Positions 20,543 to 30,829 of a stretch of 64,000 nt of DNA are shown here, one piece after another. Location of the stretch: assembly GCF_023898315.1 (NCBI RefSeq), contig NC_064619.1:302846150-302910149 (forward strand), in the 5' to 3' direction. Positions within the stretch are counted from its first letter, which is position 1. The number at the start of each line of letters is the position of its first letter. Both the position numbers and the translations under genes were made by a program. The notes beneath the pieces were generated by a model, which saw nothing but the letters and a program-made list of their open reading frames with translations, did no database searches and was not told the DNA's origin. The stretch comes from Schistocerca nitens. Its lineage: Eukaryota > Arthropoda > Insecta > Orthoptera > Acrididae.

Positions 20543-23500
20543 TCAGCGTTCAGTCTGGAGCATAGCCCCCCTTATACAGTTCCTCCATGATCCCCTATTC
20601 AGTGCTAACATTGGTGCCTCTTCGTATGTTAAACCTATTACTTCAAAATCATTCTTAAGCGAATCCAGGTACCTTCTCCTCGGTCTGCCCCGACTCCTCC
20701 TACCCTCTACTGCTGAATCCATGAGTCTCTTGGGTAACCTTGCTTCTCCCATGCGTGTAACATGACCCCACAATCTAAGCCTGTTCGCCCTGACTGCTGC
20801 ATCTATAGAGTTCATTCCCAGTTTTTCTTTGATTTCCTCATTGTGGACACCCTCCTGCCATTGTTCCCATCTACTAGTACCTGCAATCATCCTAGCTACT
20901 TTCATATCCGTAACCTCAACCTTGTTGATAAGGTAACCTGAATCCACCCAGCTTTCGCTCCCGTACAACAAAGTTGGTCGAAAGATTGAACGGTGCACAG
21001 ATAACTTAGTCTTGGTACTGACTTCCTTCTTGCAGAAGAGAGTAGATCTTAGCTGAGCGCTCACTGCATAGCTTTGCTACACCTCGCTTCCAGTTCTTTC
21101 ACTATGTTGCCATCCTGTGAGAATATGCATCCTAAGTACTTGAAACCGTCCACTTGTTCTAACTTTGTTCCTCCTATTTGGCACTCAATCCGTTTATATT
21201 TCTTTCCCACTGACATTACTTTTGTTTTGGAGATGCTAATCTTCATACCATAGTCCTTACATTTCTGATCTAGCTCTGAAATATTACTTTGCAAACTTTC
21301 AATCGAATATGCCATCACAACTAAGTCATCCGCATATGCAAGACTGCTTATTTTGTGTTCACATATCTTAATCTCACCCAGCCAGTCTATTGTTTTCAAC
21401 ATATGATCCATAAATAATATGAACAACAGTGGAGACAGGTTGCAGCCTTGTCTTACCCCTGAAACTACTCTGAACCATGAACTCAATTTACCGTCAACTC
21501 TAACTGCTGCCTGACTATCCATGTAAAGACCTTTAATTGCTTGCAAAAGTTTTGCCTCCTATTCCATAATCTTGTAGAACAGACAATAACTTCCTCCTAG
21601 GAACCCGGTCATATGCCTTTTCTAGATCTATAAAGCATAGATATAATTCCCTGTTCCACTCATAACACTTCTCCATTATTTGCCGTAAGCTAAAGATCTG
21701 GTCCTGACAACCTCTAAGAGGCCTAAACCCACACTGATTTTCATCCAATTCGTCCTCAACTAATACTCGCACTTTCCTTTCAACAATACCTGAGAAGATT
21801 TTACCCACAACGCTGATTAAAGAGATACCTCTATAGTTGTTACAATCTTTTCTGTTTCCATGTTTAAGGATTGGTGTGATTACTGCTTTTGTCCAGTCTG
21901 ATGGAACCTGTCCCGACTCCCAGGTCATTTCAATTATCCTGAGTAGCCATTTAAGACCTGACATTCCACTGTATTTGATGAGTTCCGACTTAATTTCATC
22001 CACCCCAGCCGCTTTATTGCACTGCAATCTATTGACCATTTTTTCCACTTCCTCAAATGTGATCCTATTTCCATCATCATTCCTATCCCATTCTACCTCG
22101 AAATCTGAAACATTACTGATCGCATTTTCACCTACATTGAGCAAATATTCCCTCCATCTGCCCAAGGCATCCACAGGATTCACCATCAGTTTTCCTGACC
22201 CGTCCAAAATACTTGTCATTTCCTTCTTACCTCCCTTTCGAAGACTGCTAATTACACTCCTGAATGGTTTTCCAGTAGCTTGACCCATAGTCTCCAACCT
22301 GTTTCCAAAGTCTTCCCACGATTTCTTCTTGGATGCTGCAATCATCTGTTTGGCTTTGTTTCTTTCTTCAACATAACTTTCTCTGTCTACTTGGGTTCTG
22401 GTTTGTAGCCATTTTTGATACGCCTTCTTTTTCCTTTTACAGGCTGCCTTGACTGTATCATTCCACCAAGCTGTTTGCTTCATCCTACTTTTACACACTA
22501 CTGTTCCAAGACATTCTTTAGCCGCTTCTAGTACGGTGTCCCTGTACCTTGTCCATTCCTTTTCCAATGACTGTAATTGACTACATTCAACTGACTGGTA
22601 CCTTTCTGAGATCGCTGTTATGTACTTGTGCCTGATTTCCTTATCCTGAAGTTTCTCCACTCTTATCCTCCTACATATGGACCTGACCTCCTGCACTTTC
22701 GGCCTCAAAATCCCAATTTCACTGCAGATTAAATAATGGTCAGTGTCACCAAAGAATCCCCTGAATACACGTGTGTCCCTCACAGCCTTCCTGAATTCCT
22801 GATCTGTTATTATATAGTCAATGACAGATCTGGTTCCCCTGCCTTCCCAAGTATACCGGTGAATGTTCTTATGTTTAAAAAAGGAGTTTGTGATTACTAA
22901 GCCCATACTGGCACAGAAATCCAAGAGTTGTTTCCCGTTCCTGTTGGCCTCCATATCCTCTCCAAATTTGCCCATAACCTTTTCATACCCTTCTGTTCGA
23001 TTTCCAATCCTGGCGTTAAAATCACCCACGAGCAGAACACTGTCCTTGTCCTTTACTCTAACAACTACATCACTGAGTGCCTCATAAAAACTATCCATCT
23101 TATCTTGATCTGTCCCTTCACAATGCGAATATACTGACACAATCCTAATTTTCTTGCTAGACACTGTCAAATCTATCCACATCAGTCGTTCGTTTACATA
23201 CCTTATTGCAACTACGCTGGGTTCCATTTCTTTCCTGATGTAAAGCCCTACACCCCATTGTGCTATTCCTGCTTTGACTCCTGACAGGTAGACCTTGTAT
23301 TCTCCCACTTCCTCTTCTTTCTCACCCCTTACCCGAATGTCACTAACAGCTAAAACGTCCAGCCCCATCTTACTTGCAGCCTCTGCCAGCTCTACCTTCT
23401 TCCCAGAGTAGCCCCCATTGATATTAATAGCTCCCCATCTCATTACCATTTGTTTGCCAAGTCGTATCTTTGGAGTCCCTGGTTTGTCAGTTAGAGGTGG

Positions 23501-23608
23501 GACTCCGTCACCTCCAAAGGTCCGAGGCATTTTGCTCTGCTTGTTGCCAGCATCATATTTAAAGTACCAGGGAAGCAGGTTGCTAGCCTTACTTGCCCCG
23601 AGTCCCAT
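20543..23608 (-). pseudogene. RTE endonuclease-reverse transcriptase, two frameshifts
   Basis: Target-primed reverse transcription enzyme. N-terminal APE endonuclease: WGAININGGYSGKK, LLVGDFNARIG, SVIDYIITD, GDTDHYLI (23,450-22,730). RT: TPILKHGNRKDCNNYRGISL, DENQCGFRPLRG, LCFIDLEKAYDRV, VSGVRQGCNLSPLLF, SLAYADDLVVMA (catalytic YADD, about 21,340), FKYLGCIF. The C-terminal region ends RGRPRRRYLDSL, typical of RTE. The frame (23,608-21,546) shifts at an extra A near 21,550, runs to 21,061, then returns to the first frame until the stop at 20,543. About 1,020 residues in total. Only these two small indels are visible, so the copy looks recent. Confidence 0.93.
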
Positions 23609-23859
23609 TGGGTTTTACCCCTAACGGCTGAGGGACTAACCGGTGGATTTGGTAGTCTTTGCCGTATGAGCACAAAGGTGACCACGACTCAGAATATGTC
23701 CGAGATGCCCAGCCTTATTCCAAAGTAACTGGTATCCCGACTGTCGGGACCACTTACTTGGCCACTCATACGTTGCCCGTGGTTCATGAACTAGGACATG
23801 ACTACAGGAACCCACACCATGAACCACAGAGCCATGTTAGTTATTATGTTAGTTATTAA

Positions 23860-24000
23860 CTATAGAAGAAAACTACCACATCCAAAACTCAATAGCCCAA
23901 GGAAAGAAAGTACTCAATGAATACACATCACTGTGCAACAAAACTCTCTTCGCCACAATAGAAGAACTATACAAGTAAAACACACACACACAAATCCTCT
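23860..24000. other. Penelope-like element interior, no ORF
   Basis: AC-rich, unassigned. Confidence 0.3.
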
Positions 24001-24002
24001 CT

Positions 24003-24061
<59 letters not shown>

Positions 24062-24062
24062 A
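24001..24062. repeat. (CT)n(CA)n compound microsatellite
   Basis: ctctcttttctctctct... then acacacacac..., about 60 bp. ORFs across it on both strands are repeat artefacts. Confidence 0.95.
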
Positions 24063-24603
24063 ACTCTCTCTCTGCCCCAGTACTCATCACACACACGCAA
24101 ACCCACATAAACCACACACCACTAACACCAAATACAATTCAAACTCGCGCGCCTCACCCAGCAGAACAAGCTACGAAACAAATGAACGCCACACAGCCAC
24201 AACAACACGTAATGGCAGCGAAAACTCCGCCTATGTTTCGAGTAATCGAAAAACTGCATTGCCACGCGAACACAGGCAAAGAAGTAAGCCTATTTACTTC
24301 GCCAACAAAACAGGAAAACGTACCACAACTTCAAAACTGTAAGTTACAGAAAGAAAACGTGATACAGTCTTATTTCCGTTCGTAAATACATAACAAATAG
24401 AAAATAAATTACGTTTTGCTGTTTGCAGATGACATGTTGTATATTGTGTAGCATAACAGCTACCAAAACAAGAGGACAATAACATAATGTAAGGTATGTT
24501 ACTTTTCGCTAATTAAGTTATAAATGCAACTTTTACATAATGTTGTAAACGACGCAAATGTTAATATGTTAACAACAAATTTACAGTTAAAAATAAAAAT
24601 AGA

Positions 24604-24645
24604 ACCCACTGACGATAGCAGAAGAGTGCTGAAACATGTATGGGT
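24604..24645 (+). ncRNA. Hammerhead ribozyme motif, right arm
   Basis: ACCCA, CTGACGA, AGCA-gaagag-TGCT, GAA, ACATGT, A, TGGGT. Stem I (ACCCA/TGGGT) pairs perfectly and the cleavage triplet is GTA, which is permitted. One core base is changed (CTGACGA for CTGATGA), expected to abolish activity. It is the inverted partner of 20,317-20,358 with the complementary defect. Confidence 0.65.
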
Positions 24646-24758
24646 GAAACAAAAGAAAAAAAAGGTGTCTTGCATAAGGCGGAACTTCTCATCCCATTTT
24701 CTTAGCAAGCACGGAGACAACAGGGAGAACTGCACCACAAGATGATTATTGATCTAAG

Positions 24759-25060
24759 TCATCATCGGATAAATTAAGTAGTTTCTCTCGCAGATGAATT
24801 GGTAAATTCCCTTTCAGAACTCGTAACACCTCTCTATGGTTGACGGGTTCATCCCAGTATCGGGTCTTACTAATGTACCTTTCAAAATACTTTCGAAGAG
24901 TGCCGTTTTTCGGATTGTAAAATTCTGGACTGTAAATATCGTTTATAAGACTATGTTGTTTTCTTTTCGACCAATATTTCGCAATACGTAGTTTTTCAAA
25001 TTCATAGCATGATGTACAAGTCTCAGCTACCTCAGATGCTCACAGTGACACTTTTCAACA
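24759..25060 (-). pseudogene. Gypsy-2 Gag capsid core
   Basis: A minus-strand frame reads VAETCTSCYEFEKLRIAKYW, SKRKQHSLINDIYS, TLRKYFERYISKTRYWDEP and VLRVLKGNLPIHLREKLLN. It parallels Gypsy-1 Gag (SCEEFKNAFLGKYWSKETQE ... LKFYENMAKRNQYLDNP ... MKLPISYQQSL). The two elements therefore share a Gag lineage. Confidence 0.7.
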
Positions 25061-25201
25061 CTATAAACTGCATTATATCGTGCTCATTCCAGGATTTAGG
25101 GATCACATTTCCGAAAACTTTTTACGAACACCATAGGGTGAACAAAATTTTCCTCTGTTGAAAACGTATGGAATTGCATGGCTTTAAAAATACTGTACTA
25201 C
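25061..25201 (-). other. Gypsy-2 sequence left of the Tc1 relic
   Basis: Probably Gag upstream of the core; no clear frame. Confidence 0.3.
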
Positions 25202-26270
25202 ACTCAAGAGCCAAAGAAACTGGTACACCTACCTAATATCGTGTAGGGCCCCCGCGAGCACGCAGAAGTGCCGCAGTATTACGTGGCATGGGCTCGACTA
25301 ATGTCTGAAGTAATACTGGAGAGAACTGACATCATGAATCCTGCATGGCTATCCATAAATCCGTAAGAGAACGAGGAGGTGGGGGTCTCTTCTGAACAGC
25401 ATATTGCAAGGCATCCCAGATATGCTCAATAATGCTCATGTCTGGGGAGTTCGGTGGCCTGCGGAAGTGATTAAACGCAGAAGAGTGTTCCTAGAACCAC
25501 TCTGAGCAATTCTGGACGTGTGAGGCGTCGCATTGTCCAGCTGGAATTACCCAAGTCCGTAGGAATTCACAATGGACATGAATGGATGCAGATGATCAGA
25601 CAGGATGCTTACGTACGTGTCTTTGTCAGAGTCATATCTAGACGTATCAAATGTCCCATATCACTCCAGCTTGAATACCCTGCTGACATGCAGGGTCCAT
25701 GGGTTTGTGAGGTAGTCTCTACACTCTTACACGTCCATCCGCTCGATATAATGTGAAAGAGACTCGTCCGACCAGGCAACATATTTCCAGTCATCAGCTG
25801 TTCAATGTCGGTGTTGACGGGCCCAGGCGAGGAGTAAAACTTCGTGTCGTTCAGTCAACAAGGGTACATGAGTGGGCCTTCGGCTCCGAAAGCCCATGTC
25901 GATGATGTTTCGATGAATGGTTCGGAAGCTGACAGTTGTAGATGGCCCAGAATTGAAATCTGCAGCAATTTGCGGAAGGGTTGGACTTCTGTCATATTGA
26001 ACGATTCTCTTCAGTCGTCGTTGGTCCAGTTCTTGCAGGAAATTTTTCCGGCCGCAGCGATATCGGAGATTTGATGTTTTACCGGATTCCTAATGTTCAC
26101 GGTACGCTCGTGATATGGTCGTACGGGAAAATCCCCACTTCATCTCTGCCTTGGAGATGCTGTGTCCCATCGCTTATTCGCTGTCTATCATACCACGTTC
26201 AAACTCACTTAAATTTTGATAACCTGCCATTGTAGTAGCAGTAGCAATTGCGCCAGACGCTTGTTGTGTA
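25202..26270 (-). pseudogene. Tc1-like transposon relic (defective)
   Basis: The left terminus 'actcaagagccaaagaaactgg' (25,203) is the inverted repeat of a common orthopteran Tc1 family. Reading the minus strand gives decayed transposase: near 26,230 the N-terminal AGYQNLSEFERG-type start, SDESLFHII (25,760), LDMTLTKT and C-terminal remnants near 25,300. It has several small deletions and stops, and the second inverted repeat is missing (break near 26,270). It sits inside Gypsy-2 gag. Confidence 0.75.
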
Positions 26271-26719
26271 GGCCTGCTTTTCTTTATCTCTGGACTGATA
26301 GGTGAACGTTGATTGTACAATCTGTCCAGAGATTATACCTCGGTTGGTCCGCCTTCCATACGCGATAATCGATTCTGGTCTGACTCTGCCAATTGAAAAT
26401 TTCTGAGATTAACTTTTATTTAACATATGAAACTCGGCTTTATATTGTTCTACGATTTCGGTATTTCCAGGGGCCGATGATTCCTGCTTGATCGATTTAC
26501 TGACTCTACAGCGCTCTGTACTTGAGATCGTACCTCATCTCATTTAGTCTCTATCCACTCGGACATTTCTTCCTCAGTCATTACGTCTTTCTCATTAAAT
26601 AATCGTCAATATACTCTTTGTTTGTTAGCTGTAGGTCTTTTACTTTGATCGATAGATCATGTATTCTATCAGACATGGTAGACTGCTCTTTACGTATATC
26701 TTTCACATCTTTTCTAAAG
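26271..26719 (-). pseudogene. Gypsy-2 Gag, upstream part
   Basis: Minus-strand frames with KDVKDIRKEQSTMSDRIHDL, SIKVKDLQLTNKEY, a coiled-coil-like stretch, then stops. Its position between the two Tc1 insertions fits Gag before the capsid core. Confidence 0.45.
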
Positions 26720-26721
26720 TA

Positions 26722-28113
26722 CACTCCTGGAAATGGAAAAAAGAACACATTGACACCGGTGTGTCAGACCCACCATACTTGCTCCGGACACTGCGAGAGG
26801 GCTGTACAAGCAATGATCACACGCACGGCACCGTCGAATGGCGCTAGCTGCGCAGCATTTGTGCACCGCCGCCGTCAGTGTCAGCCAGTTTACCGTGGCA
26901 TACGGAGCTCCATCGCAGTCTTTAACACTGGTAGCATGCCGCGACAGCGTGGACGTGAACCGTATGTGCAGTTGACGGACTTTGAGCGAGGGCGTATAGT
27001 GGGCATGCGGGAGGCCGGGTGGACGTACCGCCGAATTGCTCAACACGTGGGGCGTGAGGTCTCCACAGTACATCGATGTTGTCGCCAGTGGTCGGCGGGA
27101 GGTGCACGTGCCCGGCGACCTGGGACCGGACCGCAGCGACGCACGGATGTACGCCAAGACCGTAGGATAATACGCAGTGCCGTAGGGGACCGCACCGCCA
27201 CTTCCCAGCAAATTAGGGACACTGTTGCTCCTGGGGTATCGGCGAGGACCATTCGCAACCGTCTCCATGAAGCTGGGCTACGGTCCCGCACACCGTTAGG
27301 CCGTCTTCCGCTCACGCCCCAACATCGTGCAGCCCGTCTCCAGTGGTGTCGCGACAGGCGTGAATGGAGGGACGAATGGAGACGTGTCGTCTTCAGCGAC
27401 GAGAGTCGCTTCTGCCCTGGTGCCAATGATGGTCGTATGCGTGTTTGGCGCCGTGCAGGTGAGCGCCACAATCAGGACTGCATACGACCGAAGCACACAG
27501 GGCCAACACCCGGCATCATGGTGTGGGGAGCGATCTCCTACACTGGCCGTACACCACTGGTGATCGTCGAGGGGACACTGAATAGTGCACGGTACATCCA
27601 AACCGTCATCGAACCCATCGTTCTACATTTCCTAGACCGGCAAGGGAACTTGCTGTTCGAACAGGACAATGCACGTCCGCATGTATCCCGTGCCACCCAA
27701 CGTGCTCTAGAAGGTGTAAGTCAACTACCCTGGCCAGCAAGATCTCCGGATCTGTCCCCCATTGAGCATGTTTGGGACTGGATGAAGCGTCGCCTCACGC
27801 GGTCTGCACGTCCAGCACGAACGCTGGTCCAACTGAGGCGCCAGGTGGAAATGGCATGGCAAGCCGTTCCACAGGACTACATCCAGCATCTCTACGATCG
27901 TCTCCATGGGAGAATAGCAGCCTGCATTGCTGCGAAAGGTGGATATACACTGTACTAGTGCCGACATTGTGCATGCTCTGTTGCCTGTGTCTATGTGCCT
28001 GTGGTTCTGTCAGTGTGATCATGTGATGTATCTGACCCCAGGAATGTGTCAATAAAGTTTCCCCTTCCTGGGACAATGAATTCACGGTGTTCTTATTTCA
28101 ATTTCCAGGAGTG
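26722..28113 (+). mobile_element. Complete Tc1-like DNA transposon
   Basis: 1392 bp with inverted ends: cactcctggaaatggaaaa at 26,722 and the reverse complement of cactcctggaaattgaaat at 28,113 (25 of the terminal 27 bases match). Flanked by TA on both sides (26,720-26,721; 28,114-28,115), the standard target duplication. It contains one uninterrupted transposase. It is inserted in Gypsy-2 gag on the opposite strand. Intact ends plus an intact ORF mean it could be autonomous. Confidence 0.95.
26936..27958 (+). CDS. Tc1-like transposase, intact
   Basis: A 340-residue DDE transposase. I take the Met at 26,936 (MPRQRGREPYVQLTDFERG) because the paired-like DNA-binding domain begins there. The frame is open upstream into the inverted repeat, but that part is not conserved-looking. 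Residues about 16-60 form the first helix-turn-helix (RIVGMREAGWTYRRIAQHVG), then a second HTH (SQQIRDTVAPGVSARTIRNR). The catalytic triad is in VVFSDESRF, FEQDNARPHVS and SPDLSPIEHVWDW. I count 32 residues between the second Asp and the Glu, against 34 in classical Tc1. No stop or frameshift. It should bind the inverted repeats and insert at TA. No nuclear localisation signal was assigned, though the region after the HTHs is Arg-rich. Confidence 0.95.
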   Translation: MPRQRGREPYVQLTDFERGRIVGMREAGWTYRRIAQHVGREVSTVHRCCRQWSAGGARARRPGTGPQRRTDVRQDRRIIRSAVGDRTATSQQIRDTVAPGVSARTIRNRLHEAGLRSRTPLGRLPLTPQHRAARLQWCRDRREWRDEWRRVVFSDESRFCPGANDGRMRVWRRAGERHNQDCIRPKHTGPTPGIMVWGAISYTGRTPLVIVEGTLNSARYIQTVIEPIVLHFLDRQGNLLFEQDNARPHVSRATQRALEGVSQLPWPARSPDLSPIEHVWDWMKRRLTRSARPARTLVQLRRQVEMAWQAVPQDYIQHLYDRLHGRIAACIAAKGGYTLY

Positions 28114-28115
28114 TA

Positions 28116-28278
28116 TTTACCGATCCCTGTAGGGTACCATGTTTACTTCTTGCTGACTAAGTCCAGCCTCAGTTTCTCGAGTTCTATTGTCTTTTTTCTT
28201 ATTTTGAGCCTCTAACGATTTCTCGAACCTTTCTATCCTGTTCTTGATTAGTCTGTAATATATCCTATTTAAATTTAA
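28116..28278 (-). other. Gypsy-2 Gag between the Tc1 and the N-terminal ORF
   Basis: Minus-strand sequence with Gln/Glu/Lys-rich coding potential but broken. Confidence 0.35.
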
Positions 28279-28584
28279 TTAAAAAGTCAAACAAAACACC
28301 CACCCCAATTCATTTGTGGGGCTACCCATTCTGCTAGGTCGTACAGTGGAATCACTATTGATTACCTTCATTCCGACGTTGTTGCTTTCAGTCTTTTCCT
28401 TCGCAAATAACGGATCTATATCGGTTCCATACCATGACTCTAATTCTCCTGCTTTATTCGTCTGTTCAGGGAGTAGGTTTTCTATCCTATTATCATCCAT
28501 TTTTATCCTCTCCTCTTTAGTCATATCTTTGTTCACATCCTCCACAATAGATCTCAACCTATAAGACTTCTCTGACATGGTCAA
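28279..28584 (-). pseudogene. Gypsy-2 Gag N-terminus
   Basis: An ORF of 101 codons from ATG (28,582-28,584), MTMSEKSYRLRSIVEDVNKD, charged and without a recognised domain. Assigned to Gag because it is the first ORF downstream of the primer-binding site and leads toward the capsid core. Function beyond that is unknown. Confidence 0.5.
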
Positions 28585-29036
28585 ATACTACAGATTAATA
28601 CCAATCAACACTAAGACAACTACAGATACTTAATACACAAACACTGTCTAGGCTACAATAAAATTCGACAATGCAACAAAATTGTCATAGTCATCCACCA
28701 GCTGTTACAATGAGTTTAACCAAAGCAGAATGAGCTATGACTCAAACTTTAACTATCGATTATTACGGCAAGCTCGTCGTGTCAATCATTTCGATACTTA
28801 CTTGGGTTTTGTGTCTTTTTATAACACCTGTATGTATGCCTCCCTCAGGCACGACGTCTATCGCTTTCAGTTCGTTGTAGTACTTTCTTCCTGTCACTCT
28901 GTGCGTAGTTTCTCGAAGACAGCGAACGTATAACACGAGCACGTTTACACGAATGGTTATTTCGTTCGTATACAGTCACAAAGTAATTCACAAAATAACA
29001 TGTGTGAACTGTATATTGTTGACTTTTTACCTTCGA
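28585..29036 (-). other. Gypsy-2 leader
   Basis: About 450 bp between the primer-binding site and the first gag ATG. No ORF of note. Confidence 0.4.
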
Positions 29037-29054
29037 GCCCCACGTTGGACGCTA
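29037..29054 (-). other. Primer-binding site of Gypsy-2 (tRNA-Lys type)
   Basis: Plus-strand gccccacgttggacgcta matches 16 of 18 bases of the 3' end of tRNA-Lys(CTT), the primer of many retroelements. It is two bases from a TGTGACGCC start that would be the LTR end. Confidence 0.65.
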
Positions 29055-29056
29055 TT

Positions 29057-29513
29057 TGTGACGCCTCCTATTGCTGCCTGCTGGCACTTCCACGAGCAGA
29101 GTGGGTGGTATGAATGTTCAGTGCGGAGCTATAACGTACCAACTTCTTTTGCTATGGTTGAAGCCTTTCACTGGCAGACAATCGCCTTATGATCTTCCTC
29201 TACAATCAGCAAACAAATATGTTTTGAACTTGTGCATACTAGCCTCTACTCATGTATGGTAGACACTATGCAGAGGAAGTTCTTAGTGGAAGCGATTTTC
29301 TTTAACGAACAGTTGTACGTGTAACATCTGTATGTCTCTGTTGAGTGCTACGTTCGAGCGAGGTGTTTGAATACGTCGGAGCTGATGATGCTTTGAGATA
29401 AGTCTTCATTTCAGTGTCTCCTTAAATTGAATTACATTAGATTCAGTTTTTGTTCCATATACCCAAAAATGACATGATTCTCGTGGGTGTGGAACAATTG
29501 AGAGAGTATAACA
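29057..29513 (-). repeat. Candidate 5' LTR of Gypsy-2
   Basis: It starts TGTGACGCC next to the primer-binding site. The outer end is uncertain; 29,513 (...ataaca) is one possible TG...CA end. No second copy was seen left of the integrase near 17,700, so the call rests only on position. Confidence 0.4.
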
Positions 29514-29562
29514 CCAAAAAACCTAAAACCTTTGAATATAATACTCACTAGCCTGATCATTT

Positions 29563-29755
29563 CAAAAAATGGCTCTGAGCACTATGGGACTTAACTGCTG
29601 AGGTCATTAGTCCCCTAGAACTTAGAACTAGTTAAACCTAACCAACCTAAGGACAACACACACATCCATGCCCGAGGCAGGATTCGAACCTGCGACCGTA
29701 GCGGTCTCGCGGCTCCAGACTGCAGCGCCAGAACCGCGCGGCCACTTCGGCCGGC
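29563..29755 (-). mobile_element. SINE family 1, minus orientation
   Basis: Reverse complement of the tRNA-headed SINE ('ggcaggattcgaacctgc' B box, 'ccacttcggccgg' 5' end). Target duplication cctgatcattt (29,552-29,562; 29,756-29,766), 11 of 11. Confidence 0.95.
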
Positions 29756-29766
29756 CCTGATCATTT

Positions 29767-30800
29767 GTCCGGAGATTGTCAAAATACGTGAATACATTAC
29801 AGTAAACTGGAACTGCTAATATTTACTGAGTTAATAAACTGTCAAAATGAAACACAGTTATGCATTTTTGATACATTTATCATACGCAGAATACCTAATC
29901 TTGACTGTTGTCACCAAGTGGTGTCAGAACGGAAACCTAACAGACATTTTTACTTAAGTTGGTCTAACGGTCCCCGTTAAGATATTCATCTATAGATTAT
30001 CTGAGATCAAGTTTTTAATCATTGCTGGAAATTTATTGAAAATGTGTGTTCCTGAATATCGGACCAATTTTTGGACCATGGTAATTGATTTCAAGTCTTT
30101 GAGTACATGGTTCTTATTCCTAATATTGATATTACGAGCTATTGGTTGGAAACAGAGATACATTATTTGCAACAAATTTCATTAAGGAACAAATATACTG
30201 ACAATCAATGGTTAGAATATAAAGTTCTGCAAACAGGTTTCTATATGATGTTTTTGTATTAACACCAGAAATGAGTCTTATTACACGCTTACGCACTCTA
30301 AAATCTTTTGCTCCGCTTAACGAGTTTTCTTACAATATGATCCCACATGACATAATAGAATGAAAGTAGGCAACGTATGCAAGTTCTTTTATACATGTAT
30401 CTCCTACATCTGACATCATACTCACTACAAAAACAGACTTGTTTATGCACTTCAGTAAGGCTTAGGTAAGTCATGTCCAACTTAATTTATTATCGAGTTG
30501 TAAGTCCAGAAATTTAACACTGGCAACCTTTTCAGTCTGCATGTCTACGTAAGTTATACACATGCTAGAAGGAAATCATTAACAGGTTTTGAACTGCATG
30601 TAGTGGGACCTTTCGAAGTTTAATGATGGTGAATTAGCATTAAACCATTTATTAATGTCAGTGAAAATTTGATTAGCAACCATTTCTGAATCTATACCTG
30701 ACTTTACTAGCTGGTTTCCTGAGTGTTGACTAATGCTATGAAGTCTACTTCCTTCACAGTAGCGCTAATGTCAGAGGTCTACTGACATATTCTGCTCACC
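29767..30800 (-). pseudogene. CR1-like non-LTR relic (C-terminal part of ORF2)
   Basis: Fragments such as FYYVMWDHIVRKLVKRSKRF (about 30,350), RVIRLISGVNTKTSYRNLF (30,270) and VRYSGTHIFNKFPAMIKNL (30,050) parallel the C-terminal region of the better CR1 copy at 56,003-56,729 (YGIIFWGNSSDSKRVF, GVSSRTSCRPLF, VQYSAASIFNKLPKELENL). Upstream RT is lost or unrecognisable. Confidence 0.65.
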
Positions 30801-30829
30801 ATCATCTTGAAAAATATCCGTAGCGAACT

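Larger units (their letters stand above)
20500..23840 (-). mobile_element. RTE-clade non-LTR retrotransposon, nearly intact
   Basis: 3341 bp flanked by a perfect 16-bp target duplication TTATTATGTTAGTTAT (20,484-20,499; 23,841-23,856). The 3' end (left) is a (ATG)n run right after the stop codon plus about 25 bp. This is the classic RTE layout: short 3' UTR, short tandem tail, one ORF with endonuclease and RT, about 3.3 kb. The 5' UTR is 23,609-23,840. It interrupts the Penelope-like element. Confidence 0.92.
20267..24747. mobile_element. Penelope-like inverted-repeat element with hammerhead motifs
   Basis: Inverted arms of about 215 bp: 20,267-20,480 (tgggatgagaagttccgcc...) and its reverse complement at about 24,490-24,697. 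Flanked by an 11-bp target duplication attgatctaag (20,256-20,266; 24,748-24,758). Both arms hold a 42-nt hammerhead fold. About 50 bp extend beyond the arm on the right, as in Penelope elements with a partial inverted pLTR. No Penelope RT is present. The interior is the RTE plus repeats and about 430 bp without an ORF (24,065-24,490). Class assignment is inferred from the ribozyme, inverted pLTR-like arms and variable-length TSD. Confidence 0.55.
17690..29056 (-). mobile_element. Ty3/Gypsy element 'Gypsy-2', host of nested insertions
   Basis: Minus-strand pieces appear in the correct order for one element: primer-binding site (29,037-29,054), Gag N-terminus (28,584-28,279), Gag middle (26,710-26,280), Gag capsid core (25,060-24,759), Gag tail/protease lead (20,255-19,480), pre-RT segment (18,649-18,461) and integrase (18,304-17,777). 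The gaps between them are filled by SINEs at 18,686 and 19,061, a Penelope-like element at 20,267 carrying an RTE, and Tc1 elements at 25,202 and 26,722. Most of RT and RNase H is missing, so deletions also occurred. The left LTR was not found. The capsid core resembles Gypsy-1. Confidence 0.7.

Noticed and set aside
21837..22283. Plus-strand ORF of 148 codons
   Set aside because: Antisense shadow of the RTE polymerase.
23873..24385. ORFs on both strands with Cys-Val, Arg-Glu or Thr-His repeats
   Set aside because: Translation of the (CT)n(CA)n repeat; no conserved sequence beyond it.
26714..27471. Minus-strand ORFs of 184 and 143 codons
   Set aside because: GC-rich antisense shadows of the intact Tc1 transposase.
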